This document shows positions 35,334 through 47,400 of a stretch of DNA of 64,000 bases, one piece after another. The notes beneath the pieces are model-generated. The model made no database searches, had not been told where the DNA came from, and saw only the letters and a list, made by a program, of their open reading frames with translations. The translations under genes were made by a program, and so were the position numbers. The stretch is from Odontesthes bonariensis (lineage: Eukaryota; Chordata; Actinopteri; Atheriniformes; Atherinopsidae): the NCBI RefSeq assembly GCF_027942865.1, contig NC_134514.1, positions 38,373,765 to 38,437,764 on the forward strand. The letters are read 5' to 3'. Each line of letters opens with the position of its first letter. The stretch's first letter is position 1.

Positions 35334-37569
35334 ACAATGTTTTGTGATTAGTTTTTTTTCTCTCCCTCTTTTAAACTGGACCATCAGCCTCCATCAGTGC
35401 TGTCCAAAATCTCATCAGATTTCCCACTGAGGAGCTGAAAGCCTTGCTCACAGCGCTGTTGTGCTGTCGTGAACCAGTGGTGAACAGGACAAAAAAAACT
35501 GTCCATGGCATGTGTTTTTAAGAATTTATGTCCGTGACAGTTTATTTGACAGCTGCAGAACTTTTAAATGATCAATTCATTCAAGTTACAGGAGTGAGAC
35601 ACTGATGGCTCATCTCCCAGCGCTATGTGGTTGTTACCATTGGCTTTTTTTTTTTTCCCTTTCAACTGTCAGCATTATATTTTTACTAAAGCACATATTT
35701 CAAATGAACTACATGTCAGGATCTCTTGTATTTGGTTAGAGAACTAAGACCAAGATATGAAATTGTCTCTTTTTTTCTCAGTGTTCTCCAGTCAAACACT
35801 AAACATGTCCTGTAATTTATTGGCAAACTTATGTAGAGATCCAGTATCTGTTTGACACTATAAGATATTAAAGCTGAATATAAAGCAACGGGAGTCTTTG
35901 ATCCTGAACAGTATATTCAGATGAGTTTGATCTGTTTTTTAAGTTCTAAAACAGTATACCGAGCAATCCATGTTTTTTTTTTTTTGTTTTTTTTTAACTT
36001 ATTCAAAAGCCTCAATTCCTCTGAAACAATCTTAGAACCTTTAATACTGAAATGAAATGGGATAGAGCAGCAGGTGCAGAGACCATCTGTATTTGAGGTA
36101 AGTGAGATCCAGTTTTGCTGATATTTTAGAGTTGAAATGGAACATGAGTGCTGCTGAACTGAGGTGAGCATGACTTCTGGAACTGAGTAGGGAAATAAAT
36201 GATGAGATTTTGTACAGTACAATCCAGGCTGAAAACCAATGGTAGGCATTAATATCTGCTCCATTGCCATGTGATGCCTTGAATAAATAGCCCACTGATT
36301 TGTTTTGTTTCTACATGAATGAATGAGGGAGATGAGCTTTGCCTTCATTCTTGCTGGACATGTCCCTTTCTGGCAGTGCCGTGATTGGCTGTACCTGAGG
36401 AGGGGTACAGCCCTCGCCCCCCCATAAAAGGTCGCTCTTCTGAACCCGAAATGCTTCGACTTTGAAACAAACGCACGGCACACCTCTCCTGGGTCACAGA
36501 GAGCAGTTCTACAGAAATACAACAGATCATAAGTGACATGACAAATGCATACAAGTGATAAATGAATGGGGGGAGAAAAACAAAAAAAAAAATCAAGCCG
36601 CCCCATGCTCCTACACTGAATGTGACTTCAGTCAAAGATCACATGCTGAGTTAATGAATTAAATTCTGTGTTAGAGAGGCTACTGTTCTGGAGCCGCTCA
36701 CAAGCATCTTCTGCTTTGGATTTTCTTTCTACCACATGTGAAAGTTAAAAAAAAGCATCTTCATGTGAAGCAGTTCCTGTCCTAACTCAAAGTGAAGCGT
36801 CAATTTCTATTTTTTTTTTTTTAATCCATCGACAATGACAGAGAAAGCACCTGATGACCACCTCCTGGTCGTCATGGTGATCTAATGAACTCGGAAATGG
36901 AGTAGTATCGTGTTGGGTTCTTAAAGACTGAGCAAAGCTGGGATTTCTCCAGCAGGCCTGTTTCTCGTTTGGATAAGATGGACACCAAATGCAACGATGG
37001 GATGTTTTCTGTTATTCTGATACTGCTTCACTGTTAGATGAAAAACACATTAAAAATGTATTACCGTTGACCACTATGGATTCCTCTTCTTTGTCTTTAT
37101 GCTGTACATGAGCTTATAATACATTCTTTCATTAGGACTTTAAATACAACTGACTACACCTTAAAATTTAGGGGCATGCTGAGATTTACATGTGCAGAGT
37201 GGTTCATGGTCCATCAATTACCAACTAATTCTATTCACAATAATGATCTTTTCAGTGAAAGTAAAATATATGAAAGTTTTAATAAATATGAAAGCCACAG
37301 GCTCGCTACCTTTTTTCCTGTGTACTGTATTTTGTCAATATAGAAAACAAAGACTTTAATAAGAAGCATTGTCCACTAAAGGAAACCCAAGTTGGCCCCT
37401 TAGAGGAGTCAAATAAATTATACAAACAGACCTTTAAAATGATTTATGTAACCAAACCCATTGAAGTGTTTTAAATTCATTAGACTTATGTTTGCTAATC
37501 AAACCGGATGCATTCAATCACCATTGAAATTATTTTGCAAAAAGTCAAGTTTTATTTTTGTCCTGTATA

Positions 37570-38025
37570 CATATGTATACAAAAGTATTCACTCACTCAC
37601 CCAAATAATTAAATTCAGGTGTTTTAATCACTTCCATGTCCACAGGTGTATATATTCAAGCACCTCAGCCTGCAGACGGCTCCCAGCTCTGTGGAAACAG
37701 TTTGGGGACGGCCCCTTCCTGTTCCAACATGCACCAGTGCACAGAGAAAGGTCCATAAAGACATGGAGGAGCCAGTTTGGTGTGGAAGAACCTGACTGGC
37801 CTGCACAGAGTCCTGACCTCAACCCGATAGAACACCTTTGGGATGAATTAGAGCAGAGACTGTGAGCCAGGCCTTCTGTCCAACATCAGTGTCTGACCTC
37901 ACAGATGAGCTTCTGGAAGGATGGTCAAAAACTCCCATAAACACTCCTAAACCTTGTGGAAAGCTTGCCCACTTAAGTTCATATGTGTGTGAAGGTAGAT
38001 GAGAGAATACTTTTGATAATATAGT
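37570..38025 (+). pseudogene. Tc1/mariner-type fragment with transposase C-terminus
   Basis: The plus-strand frame ends EPDWPAQSPDLNPIEHLWDE then LEQRL and stop, the classic end of a Tc1/mariner transposase. TATACAAAAGTATTC near 37576 and the inverse of GAATACTTTTGATAATATA near 38005 look like terminal inverted repeats. The N-terminal DNA-binding and most of the catalytic domain are gone, so this is an internally deleted copy. Confidence 0.75.
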
Positions 38026-38132
38026 TTATTTATATAAATAAATAAAAATATATCGTGTACATGTAAAATAAAGCTTTCCCTTTGGTGGATGCTCTTTTAC
38101 ACAATGGAATAGAGCAGCCATCTACTGACAAT

Positions 38133-39342
38133 GGCCCTCATTTATCAAACTTGCGTAAGACGAAAAACGTGCGTAGGTCGTGTGTACGTTCTTTTCTGCG
38201 CAAAGGTTGGCATTTATCAAATCCATCGTGAGCGCAGGAAAGATGAAATCGCCACGACAGGTCTGAGGCCGTGTACGCACTTTTCCATTTGGACTTGCGG
38301 TGACTGCAATAGCATACATAAACAGCAGCGTCACTAGTGCGTGCCTTATGAGTCGCAACAAATCCCTTGGTTAAAATTACAGACTTATCACTTCAAAGAA
38401 GGCCCATGTTTTATTTGACTTCAACATAAATATAAACATAAACGCAAATTAAATAAATTAAACAAGTACAACTCCGTAATTGGAAGAGTGATGGCTCATT
38501 ATTCAACCGCGCACCCTCACACCGAACAGGAGAGGCGCTTTAACACTGCGCACTGTGGAGAGGTTAGGGCACCTAAAGGGCAGGTGGATCTGTCTCTCGG
38601 CTGCGGGGGAACCCTTCTATATACGCCCGAAAAGGTATGCAATATTATTATTGCATGCGGGGTTCACATTGCCCAAAAAAATGGAGTGCCATTTCCAGAT
38701 GTACATCCAGAGGACCCCGTACCCAGAGATCCCACCAGCCTGCACATTCTGTTATTCAAGGAAAAAAGACGTAGCTCCGATCAGGCCAGCCACCCTCTCC
38801 TCCAAGGCACTCAAATCCAAACCTGGATCAGAGCCCCCCCCCCCCCCCCCCCCCCCCCTGTTTGTGACATGCTGCGTCCGAGAGCTGCGACCTTTTTTGT
38901 GGCCAATTTCATATCGGACCACTTCTTCCTGATCTTATTGGAGAAAAAGTAAAACATCGTTCAATTTTAGATTTCATTTAATCTGGAGTTTATCACATTT
39001 TATTGACCATCACAGTAGGGGAAAATACATAACTCGTCCGGTCTGCGATTTACATCGCCAACGCTGTTGGCAGCCGTCCCAGCTGTCAACAGCGTTGACA
39101 GCGTTTCTTTGCCGTCTTTTGTCTATCCATGTCGCAAATCTAGAGGTGCGGCCCTTTTATAGAAGGCGTGGTTAGGATCATTACGATGGATTTCACCCGC
39201 CAGATTTATCAACAGCCGCTCTGTTTTACGATGGGATTGGTGTGGTACGCATGTTTTGTAAATCTCACTTGAGCTTCTGCGTACGACGAGTTCTCCGCTC
39301 ATATCTACGATGGTTTCTACGACGGCTTGATAAATGAGGGCC
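38133..39342 (+). mobile_element. Harbinger-type element with transposase C-terminal remnant, 1210 bp
   Basis: Terminal inverted repeats GGCCCTCATTTATCAA are exact over 16 bp at the two ends. At about 38500-38715 the plus strand reads RRFNTAHCGEVRAPKGQVDL and LLYTPEKVCNIIIACGVHIA then QKNGVPFPD, which matches the C-terminus of Harbinger (HARBI1-like) transposases. The rest of the enzyme is absent. A run of about 30 C lies near 38828-38858. I could not identify a 3-bp duplication. The right end stops about 10 bp short of the stop codon of the neighbouring minus-strand phosphatidyltransferase gene, so that gene's 3' UTR would fall inside the element. Confidence 0.75.
38999..39004 (-). terminator. 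Candidate polyadenylation signal for the phosphatidyltransferase gene
   Basis: AATAAA on the minus strand, about 350 bp downstream of the stop codon and inside the Harbinger element. A second minus-strand AATAAA lies at about 38410-38416. Confidence 0.4.
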
Positions 39343-39352
39343 GTTGAGTCTT

Positions 39353-42300
39353 TTAGTTCTTCTTCTCTGGCTCATCACTGATGAGGTATTTAATGTGTGT
39401 CCAGATGCACCACACCTGCAAAGAAACCCATGGAACGCATTTATGAGAGGCAAGTATTTCAAAGCAACTTTTGTCATGTCAGTGCTCAGGACAGGTTGCT
39501 GGGTGTTTAAGGGAAAGCTCCAACTTACCTCAGCTGACAGAGCCAACAGACGCCCCACAGCCAACAGCACGGCCCCCATAACCTGGATGGAAACAGGCAG
39601 ATCCAACCAGCTGGACAGCAGACCCCTCTCATACGCATACAGCCACAAAGGAAGGCAGTGCAGCCCGCTCACCACCCACACACCGAGGGGGGTCCGAAAC
39701 CCTGACAGCACAAAGACTTATTCAGAGCAAAACAATACATCCACGTTGCTTTATTTACAGTAGAAGACCTGTTACCGTTTGCCATGATGGCCTGGATGAG
39801 GCCAGGACTGCTGGTGAAGCTGTTTTTCCACCGGTCACCTCTGGTGTTGTGGTTACACACAAACACACACCATTCCAGTGAAGACACCAGCCAGCCCCAC
39901 TGAAATGCAATGCATGCAGGACATCTGGTAAGAAGCCATTATCAGCCGTCATTCAGCATGGGTAACGCACTCAACTGAGCCTTTGAACTGGACCACTGTC
40001 ATTCTAACAGTATACATGCACAAGAGGAGAATGGACTTATTAACTCAAGAATTGACGCTGAAGACAGTGAAAAAGGAATTTATGACACTGCAGTTATAAA
40101 ACAACTCATCGTCTTGATGGGCTGCTTTTCTATCACAGCTTCTGACATGTTTAGCCATCTGACGAAAGAAAAACAAACATTTATGAAGAAGAGAAGCTTT
40201 ATTGGGAATTGAGTTGTATTAAAATACTCGTAGGCTTCACTTTTTTAACAAAAAGATGTAATGTTGAGCGTATACATGCAGGAAGGATTTCATCCCCTAT
40301 CGCGTTATCTGCATGCGTTAGTTCTGGTTTTCAGTTGCACTCACATATTTACATGTATTTCTGTCCAACTTATGCAATCATTTGTTTTCTTCTGGCATCA
40401 TGTAAATGTGCTTACTCAGGTGTCAATGTTAACAGTTTTAAATGTTACGTTTAAAGTACATTTTGTTAATAACACATATAGTTTTACCTAAGTTGGAATC
40501 TAAATCAAGATGTTTTTCTTCTAATTGAGTATTTTGGAAGTGTAGAGCTGGTATTGAGATAAAAAATGAAAGCCTAACCAACACATCTGTGTGAATGTAT
40601 GCTTCAACCATCACACCTCTGACAGCAGACTCCACAGCATGCCTCTGCCCAGATTGTCCACAACGACATCCAGCCATGCCCCCAATCTGGAGGTCTGACC
40701 AAATTTCCTTGCCAACCAGCCGTCCACTCCTGCACACAGGAGAAGACAAGATTCCTGAATCATTATGAATGGAGCTGACCAAATAAACAGTTTGTTGTAT
40801 TCAGAAAGAAAAATAAGGCACTGATGGAAACATAAAAAGGCATCAACTTTCATGGGAGACAAGGCAAATGATGATAAAGAAACCCATTTTGATAACATCC
40901 AGTCCAGGAAAGAATGCTCTCTGGGAGGCAGACTCCCATTGGTCAGCCACAGCAGAGCTTTGGGACTTATTGCAGATGGGCCATGATAACGTATGCCACT
41001 GCGTGAGCAATAGAAGTGTCTTAAATGGAATAAAGCTGCAATTCATGTTTCACTTGGAAACAAAGATCTGAATATGGTGCAGATGCTCCGCTGCCGTATC
41101 TTTGTAAATAATGGCTCGATCCCGTACATATGATCCGCAGTTCTATAACAGCCAGCAGCAGGGACACTCCAGCTCTGTTTCAATCCTTCAGGAGCATAAG
41201 CTCCAAACTCTCCACTGCAGAACTCAGACCTTATAGTGGAACTGAGAGTTAGCTGCCACCTGCTTAATGCTGTGCCAGCTCACACTCCTTCAGGCACCCA
41301 CCAAACAGAATCTCTGAAGTCATCTGGTAGTACGAAGGAGCAAGAAGTTAGCAGCAAATCCGTCATGTCCTGAGAGAAGCAGAGAGGCGCATCCATGGAC
41401 CGGGCTCGTTGTGGCCAGAACAACCTTCAGATGCTTGATCAGTCCGAGCTGGAGCCTTCCAGCACCAGCCCTAAACCAATCGCTTTGATTGGTTTAGGGA
41501 TATCTGAGGCCAACTCAGGGGCGAGGCTCGGGTATTTTTAGTGGTGCCAGGGCACCACCGTGAGATAGGTCGGCACCCCCTGGCTCAGCACATTTTCAAA
41601 ATATTATATTATGCAAAAACACTTTTTTTTTGCTCAAGGATGCATTATTTTAGTGACCATTTTATTTATTTGTTTTTGTTTTAACTCTTTACTCCCAAAA
41701 TAAATGTTGAGTTATCTTCAATATTTGTCTCAGGCTCTCTGTTATCCCTGTCAAGCCACAGTCTTTTGAAATGAAGAGGTCCAAATTGAATGTTGTAGGG
41801 GAAAACACTACTCAAAGCAAAACTAATACGGCTCCAAAATTTATAAACGTACTAGTTCGCCTCAATTAGTGAGAAATAATGTGCCTCTGTGAGCACTGGG
41901 GGCTGGGCCCCCCTAAAGACCAGATCCTAAAATCGCCCCTGGGCCAACTCAACACCTTCCTCTTTGTCCTATTCCTAAAACAAAGGTTTTTTTTACAGAG
42001 TGGCAGGTGTACACTGTGGACATGAAAAGTTGTAACGTTAGGGGAGGTGGCACCAAGGACCTGAGAGATTTCAAATCACAACTTTCTTTCATCTTGTTGC
42101 ACATCTATTCACCGTGTACAGAAAGAATCCAGAATCAGACCAGGACTCTGCTGATCATTGCATTCTGACAGCAAGCCCACTGAGAGGCATCAGCTCTGCA
42201 AAGAAAAATCTAATAGTGTTCAAAATGTTGCAGTGTGTGAGAACACTGAGAGGCATTCAACTCAGAATCAGATTTCTTGTATATGCAAATATATTGGCCC

Positions 42301-42906
42301 ATAAAGACTCCCATGGCAAACTCTCTCAGTGGGCTTTTGAAGTGGTCACATCAGGAAATAAATGACTTGAAGGATTATGGCAATCTTGGATCAAATATGC
42401 ACAGTATTGGTGATATTAGCAGGAAAGTGTAGATTGTAAAGGAAAATTGGAGCAATGAATTGGCATACTTCAGCACCTGAAAAGCTTTGAAATGGTGTTC
42501 TGAAAGTGGAAAGAAAGGCACAGAGGCTGCCTCACCTCACCATCAAGGGCCGTGAACACGGAGTACAGAAGCAGGAAGAGCGCTGGGGTCTCACAGGCAG
42601 CCCACGCAGCAAACACGAGGCTAATCCTGGCGTATCCTGAAAGAGACAGGTGACTCATCACAACAGCCAACCGAACAAACTCACCAAGGACCCTTCTGAA
42701 ACCAGCATGGCTTTTTAGGGGCCACGTTTTTACTTCCCAGCTATGCAATGTGTTCCATTAGGCTAACGAGCTCATTTATGTTTGTAATGACGTCATCTGA
42801 GCTAACTGTGAACTATCTGCTAATTCATATACATGATATGATATTCTCAAACAAAAACCAAGTCTTTCTCACCAACGATATTGGGCCAGTACAGCAGAAC
42901 TCCCAT
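39353..42906 (-). CDS. Phosphatidylinositol-synthase-like CDP-alcohol phosphatidyltransferase, six exons, complete
   Basis: Predicted membrane enzyme that joins a CDP-activated lipid to an alcohol head group. Coding exons on the minus strand: 42906-42873, 42636-42541, 40729-40617, 39899-39776, 39701-39529, 39415-39353. All introns are GT-AG and the phases are 1,1,0,1,0, giving 200 aa (human PI synthase 213). The N-terminus reads PNIVGYARI, as in PI synthases. The full family motif is intact: D43-x2-D46-G47-x2-A50-R51-x8-G60-x3-D64-x3-D68, in ALDGVDGWLARKFGQTSRLG. The rest is hydrophobic with several membrane segments and ends EPEKKN, a lysine-rich tail like that of PI synthase. An in-frame stop codon lies three codons before the ATG, which supports the start. 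The middle region (SSLEWCVFVCNHNTRGD) aligns only loosely with PI synthase, so the head-group substrate is uncertain. I recall no such gene between APPBP2 and USP32 in human. Confidence 0.88.
41516..41941. mobile_element. hAT-superfamily MITE, 426 bp
   Basis: Begins CAGGGGCG and ends CGCCCCTG, flanked by an exact 8-bp duplication GGCCAACT (41508-41515 and 41942-41949). No coding capacity. It lies in intron 2 (40730-42540) of the phosphatidyltransferase gene. Confidence 0.9.
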
Positions 42907-43503
42907 CTCCGGTCAGAATGATACAGAGTCGGCTCAAGCCACTGAACAGTTCAGTGAACTGAGTTCAGAGATAATCTGCCAGCCCTGACTCCGCGCCACA
43001 TAAACAACCTGCATAAACTGGAACATATCCAAGTGATATCTTCATTTTGGTGCCACCGTGGAGCGTCCAGGAGCCGGCAAGTATAGCCTACGGGTTCAGC
43101 TGTGTGCGCGCGCCTTCAGCTGGAGCTCCATGACGCTGACGCACGCGCGTTCGCTGACCTCCGCCCACACCAAACTCTGGACTAATCTATAGCAGGAAGT
43201 GGAGAGGGTTAACAACCTGTTTTAGTGTTTTTGCTTGTTGTACATGTTGAGGGAATGAAATATTAAATGAAATGATTGGACGTGTGTTACAGATGCAAAC
43301 GGTGACATATTGAAACAAACAGAAGAAGAAATGTCTGTTGGGAAACAGCCGACTTTAAACTGGTACTTTTTTTTTTTTATAGTTGAACTGGGTGACGAGC
43401 CACCATCAGAATAAGATCACCAAGTTCCCTGTTGTCATGACTAATGTGAACACAATTCACACTATTACTGTAGTGAAGGCAAGACATGCTTCCTGAAGTG
43501 ACT

Positions 43504-43633
43504 TTTTTTTAAATACAACTTTATTTTGTTTTACAAGATACAAAAACAGTGCAAAAACATGACAAGTAAAGAGGAACAAATAAGCATACCAAAATAAATA
43601 CATACATAAGTAGTTTAAATAATAAATGAAGAC

Positions 43634-43694
<61 letters not shown>

Positions 43695-43982
43695 ACCATG
43701 GGACATGAACAATGAGGATTACACTGAGTTAAAGAATTCAAATTGGGAGACTAGATTTATAGTTTTGATAGCTTTCTTGTTATTAGAGGAGGAAATTGAC
43801 TTGAAATACATCTGGAGTTCTATCATGAAAGCACAAAAACTGGGTTTCACTTTGGCAAATTTACATTTGTGGATGTAATACTTAGCAATAATTAAAATTA
43901 GATTTATTAAAAAATATTCTTTTTCATTGGTAGCATCACTCTTTATAAAACCAAAAATGACATTTTGCAGAAGGAGCTCAAA
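43504..43982 (-). mobile_element. 5'-truncated L1-like LINE with 16-bp target duplication
   Basis: The insertion is bounded by identical GCTTCCTGAAGTGACT at 43488-43503 and 43983-43998. It begins with a T run, which is the poly(A) tail of a minus-strand element. The minus strand near the far end reads YYIHKCKFAKVKPSFCAFMI, which matches the C-terminus of L1-type ORF2 proteins. A (GA)n tract lies within at 43633-43691. The long exact duplication and tail indicate target-primed reverse transcription. Confidence 0.85.
43633..43691. repeat. (GA)n microsatellite inside the L1-like insertion
   Basis: About 29 GA units with one interruption (GAGGGA). It produces the long Ser-Leu open frames on the minus strand, which are not genes. 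Confidence 0.95.
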
Positions 43983-44059
43983 GCTTCCTGAAGTGACTCT
44001 CAGCCAGTAGATGTCGCTGTGACGTGAAGACGAACATTACACACTTCCTCTTTAGCGAT

Positions 44060-44074
44060 CCACAAGGTGGCGCC
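44060..44074 (+). promoter_or_regulatory. CTCF-like motif upstream of USP32
   Basis: CCACAAGGTGGCGCC is a near-ideal CTCF core, about 390 bp upstream of the USP32 ATG and between two divergent genes. A second weaker match, CCAGTAGATGTCGC, lies at about 44004-44017. Motif match only. Confidence 0.5.
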
Positions 44075-44462
44075 ACATGCACTCCTTCACGGTGGTTATA
44101 TTCCGGAGCTAACGTCCAAACGCACTTCCATCTCTTCGTTACACTGCATACTGATTATAAGTGTATTGTGTAGAATTCATAATCAGAACCAAAACACTTT
44201 GTTGGAGTCCCTGAAGACGAATCAAAAGAGATCACTGTAATCATTTGGGTTCTGTTTACAAGCATCAGAAGGCACCGATCAACTGACTTGTAAAGTGAGA
44301 TCATGTGACAGAATGGAGGCGTCGCTGAAAACATTCACCCGTTCACCACATACACACACCGCCAGGAACCCATTTCACAATAAACGGATAAGACAACAAG
44401 CACTTCTGATCAACTAGATTTGTAACGTTTATTTCCTCAAATCGCTATGAAATGAGGGGAGC

Positions 44463-47400
44463 ATGGGGGCCAAAGAGTCGAGGATAGGATTCCTGTCGTA
44501 TGACGAGGCTGTCAAGAGAGGTAAGCCGAAAACCAAGAGGCCAAACCAACCTTAGTTGCGTTAGCTTAGCTAACTGCCTGCTTTTAGGCTAGCCCGGTAC
44601 AAAAGAGAAGCTCCTGACCACCCGTTAGAATCTGGCGGTTTAGGCTGAATTTCTTCTTTTGTAGGGTAGACGATTGATGAAGATAAATACACAATTTTGA
44701 GTGAACTGTTATGCTCAACTATGTAAATCGGCATCGATGTAGTGCAAAAAAGATGATTAGATTTGTAAGTTTTGCAATAGCTAATACTGTTTTTTCCGCA
44801 GTCGCCTGCACTGAAAACACACTACAATGGACTGCTATAGAACGCAGCTTCCAATAATAAGAGCTTTAATAAATCGTATTTAAATCATCTTTACGTTCAT
44901 TTTAGCCATCCCGAGCTAAATTATTGTTTCTTGAGATATAGAATTTGTACTCGGGGGTGTTTTATGAGGCTTGTGTGTTTACTTATAACCAAGGTCAAGT
45001 TAAATTGGCCCAATGATGGACAGTGGTTGGTATAACGTTCTTCTCATCGCTATGAAAGCGTTGTTTGTATGGCTGAGGAAGGGTGGGTTGACAGGTTACA
45101 ATTTACTATAAAGGTCCTGTTGGTAGCTTTGAAGGATTGTTAACTTTTTTTTTGGCTTACCCACCAGTGGGCTATTTAGCTTTACCACCTAAGCTAACTA
45201 CTGCTGAGTAACGTTAATGTCTCCGCTGCTTCTGGTTTGCATGTTTAGTGGCACAATAGTTAGCTGACATCCAGCTAAAATCCCGGAGGGGAATGCCTTC
45301 GTCTGTCGGTTTTTAAGTCTGGCCATGAGGTAGAGGGTTAACGCTAATCTTTAGTGTTTGTGCTGGTGGGCTGTTAGGTTCTTCTCAACTTCACACATGT
45401 GCTAATAATGTACTAAGAACGTTTAGAACCGCAAATAGATGTGCTTCGCATCGCTGTCGCTGCAGTTTGAGTCTTAAAATGAGCCTTTAAAAAAAAAAAA
45501 AATCCCATTAACAGAGCCATTGGTTTTAAACAAACAGCATGTCACAGGAGCATATATAATGTAAGCTGAACTTGCGTGGAAGCATTTCGTCATGCACAAG
45601 CTCTTATTGTTGGCATACAGGTTGAATATGAATACAGCAAACAAAGCTGCGTTGTAATTTATGTGTAGTCACTGTAAATGGCTGCTGGACTTGTGTAACT
45701 ATGGGCTAACATCAGGAAGCACACTGGAGATCTTATCCTGGATGGCCTTCTGGTTGCACTTTACTCTCTGGGTTTGCAACAGCTGAACTTTGTCAGTCCA
45801 GATTCCAGGAGGTTGTTACACATTGATCCAGGGCTGGGTCATATCTTTACCTGGTTCCCAAAAGGAAGTAGACTGAAATTTCCACTGGATTGATATGTAT
45901 GTCTACAGTGTCAAAAGGTATAAACAATGAAAAGTTTAAATGGCGAGGAGTCCCTATTAATGTCACTCCCAGCCCTGCATTTGTAAAAGCCATTGACCTT
46001 TTTTTGCCTTTGTCTTTCCAGTATCAAATCCTCATGCAGTGGTCTGTGCCATGTCTTAAGCTGATAGCCATTCCTGCTCTGATGATCACATTTGACCACA
46101 CACTCACACTTTCTCTGTCAAAAGCACACAGGCAGTGGAATGATCCAGCTTTATCTGATCAGTCACATGGCAGAATTGTTCATTCCCACACCAGGCTTGA
46201 TTGCAGCAATTATGGGTTCAGTTTTCATGTAAGGTCACTCTGCCAGGATAGTGGTGAAGTAATATTCATCAGACATCCTCTTGGAAAAGTTCCGCTTTGA
46301 GGTTTAATCTTACTTGATTCATTAAAGTGTCACTTCACAGGGTTGACAGTGCATTTATTTACAGTTTGTACAGGAATAATGCCCCTACGGAAAAAAAAGT
46401 TGTGAGGAAATATGTCTGCACCACCTGTTACACTATGTATTAAAACTGTGTGTTAAAAAAAAAAAGTGTAAAGTCGCCAATTAGAGCATATATTTAACTG
46501 ACTCACATGTTTAAGAGTCAACACAACAGATGGACAGAACACCACACCACAATATTTGTCCATGGTTGTAGAGGTGAGAGTCCACTTCCTTTTTCCCAAG
46601 GAGTTAAGTGACAGGTGATTCAACATTTACTCAAAAATGGAGAAAAAACTTCTTGTGTGTGGAGTAATATGCAATATTAGCATGCGTGACAACATTATTT
46701 TTTACGAGTAAATAAAAACTCAGACTTGCATTTGTAAATTATTATTAAAAAGAAACGCTCTTAACTTTGGAAAAAGTGTGTAAACGACCTGCGTAAATGA
46801 TGAATGCCATAGTGTTGGATAGTAGATTTGCATACTCCACGCCCAAAATGATACCATATAAGGCTGTGCTTCCTCTCTCCTGTGCCAGGAAGTGTTGAGT
46901 GTTGAGTCATGAGAATGGCATCAAGGCGCAAAAAGAACAACTTTAGGGCCTTTGATGCATATATGTGTGCAGTCTATTGCTCCGATTATGTTTGGGAATC
47001 CAGCCAAGGCATGAAAGTCCCTCTTAATTTGTACTTGTTGGACAGCGGTGTATGGGAATGTGATGTACCATGGGTGATAAACTGATGAGAGCTTTGATGA
47101 CCAAGGGGAGCGCACAGCTCACAGAGGACTGGGACACCCCCGATCTGTCTCCAATCTCCCTCTGAAAGGTTCCAGTGGCCAAAAATCCAAGGGTGGTGAG
47201 GACCTGGACGTGTGGTGGAACTGGGTTGGATCGGCGTGTTTCTCTCTGGAGTTGTGGCTCTAGCAAGCTGCATATTTACAGCAGCACAGTCCTTGGCAAT
47301 CTAAATCGCGATGTCAGCCATTCGTCTGTCTCCGCAAGGATATCTACACGGTCTCGGAGCACACGCTCTCTTCCAAGAGCCTGACGTGCTAAGACATCCA

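Larger units (their letters stand above)
33969..37570. other. APPBP2 3' UTR and downstream region
   Basis: AT-rich sequence after the APPBP2 stop. It includes (CA)n at 34153-34201 and a TG-then-GA microsatellite at 35048-35092. A good polyadenylation signal is at 35328. Further AATAAA hexamers occur near 36283 and 37279, so longer 3' ends are possible. The 229-codon minus-strand open frame at 35917-36606 shows no family resemblance and I do not accept it as a gene. Confidence 0.6.
42907..44462. other. Head-to-head intergenic region between the phosphatidyltransferase gene and USP32
   Basis: The two genes diverge from this 1.56-kb interval. GC-rich, CpG-containing sequence is seen near 43095-43160 (next to the minus-strand gene) and a CTCF-like site near 44060. 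A 5'-truncated L1-like insertion takes up 479 bp in the middle. Promoters for both genes must lie here, but no TATA box is clear. Confidence 0.6.

Noticed and set aside
35917-36606. 229-codon open frame on the minus strand downstream of APPBP2
   Set aside because: Composition follows AT-rich and poly(T) sequence, there is no family motif and no supporting splice structure; treated as chance.
38488-38952. 154-codon plus-strand frame with a proline run as a host gene
   Set aside because: Its first part matches the C-terminus of Harbinger transposases and it lies between that element's inverted repeats; the proline run is a poly(C) tract.
39344-39763. 139-codon plus-strand open frame
   Set aside because: It is the antisense shadow of phosphatidyltransferase exons 5 and 6.
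43457-43741. Leucine/serine-repeat protein on the minus strand
   Set aside because: It is a translation of the (GA)n microsatellite within an L1-like insertion.
45890-46300. 136-codon open frame in USP32 intron 1
   Set aside because: No family resemblance and no splice partners; not conserved in any way that I can judge.
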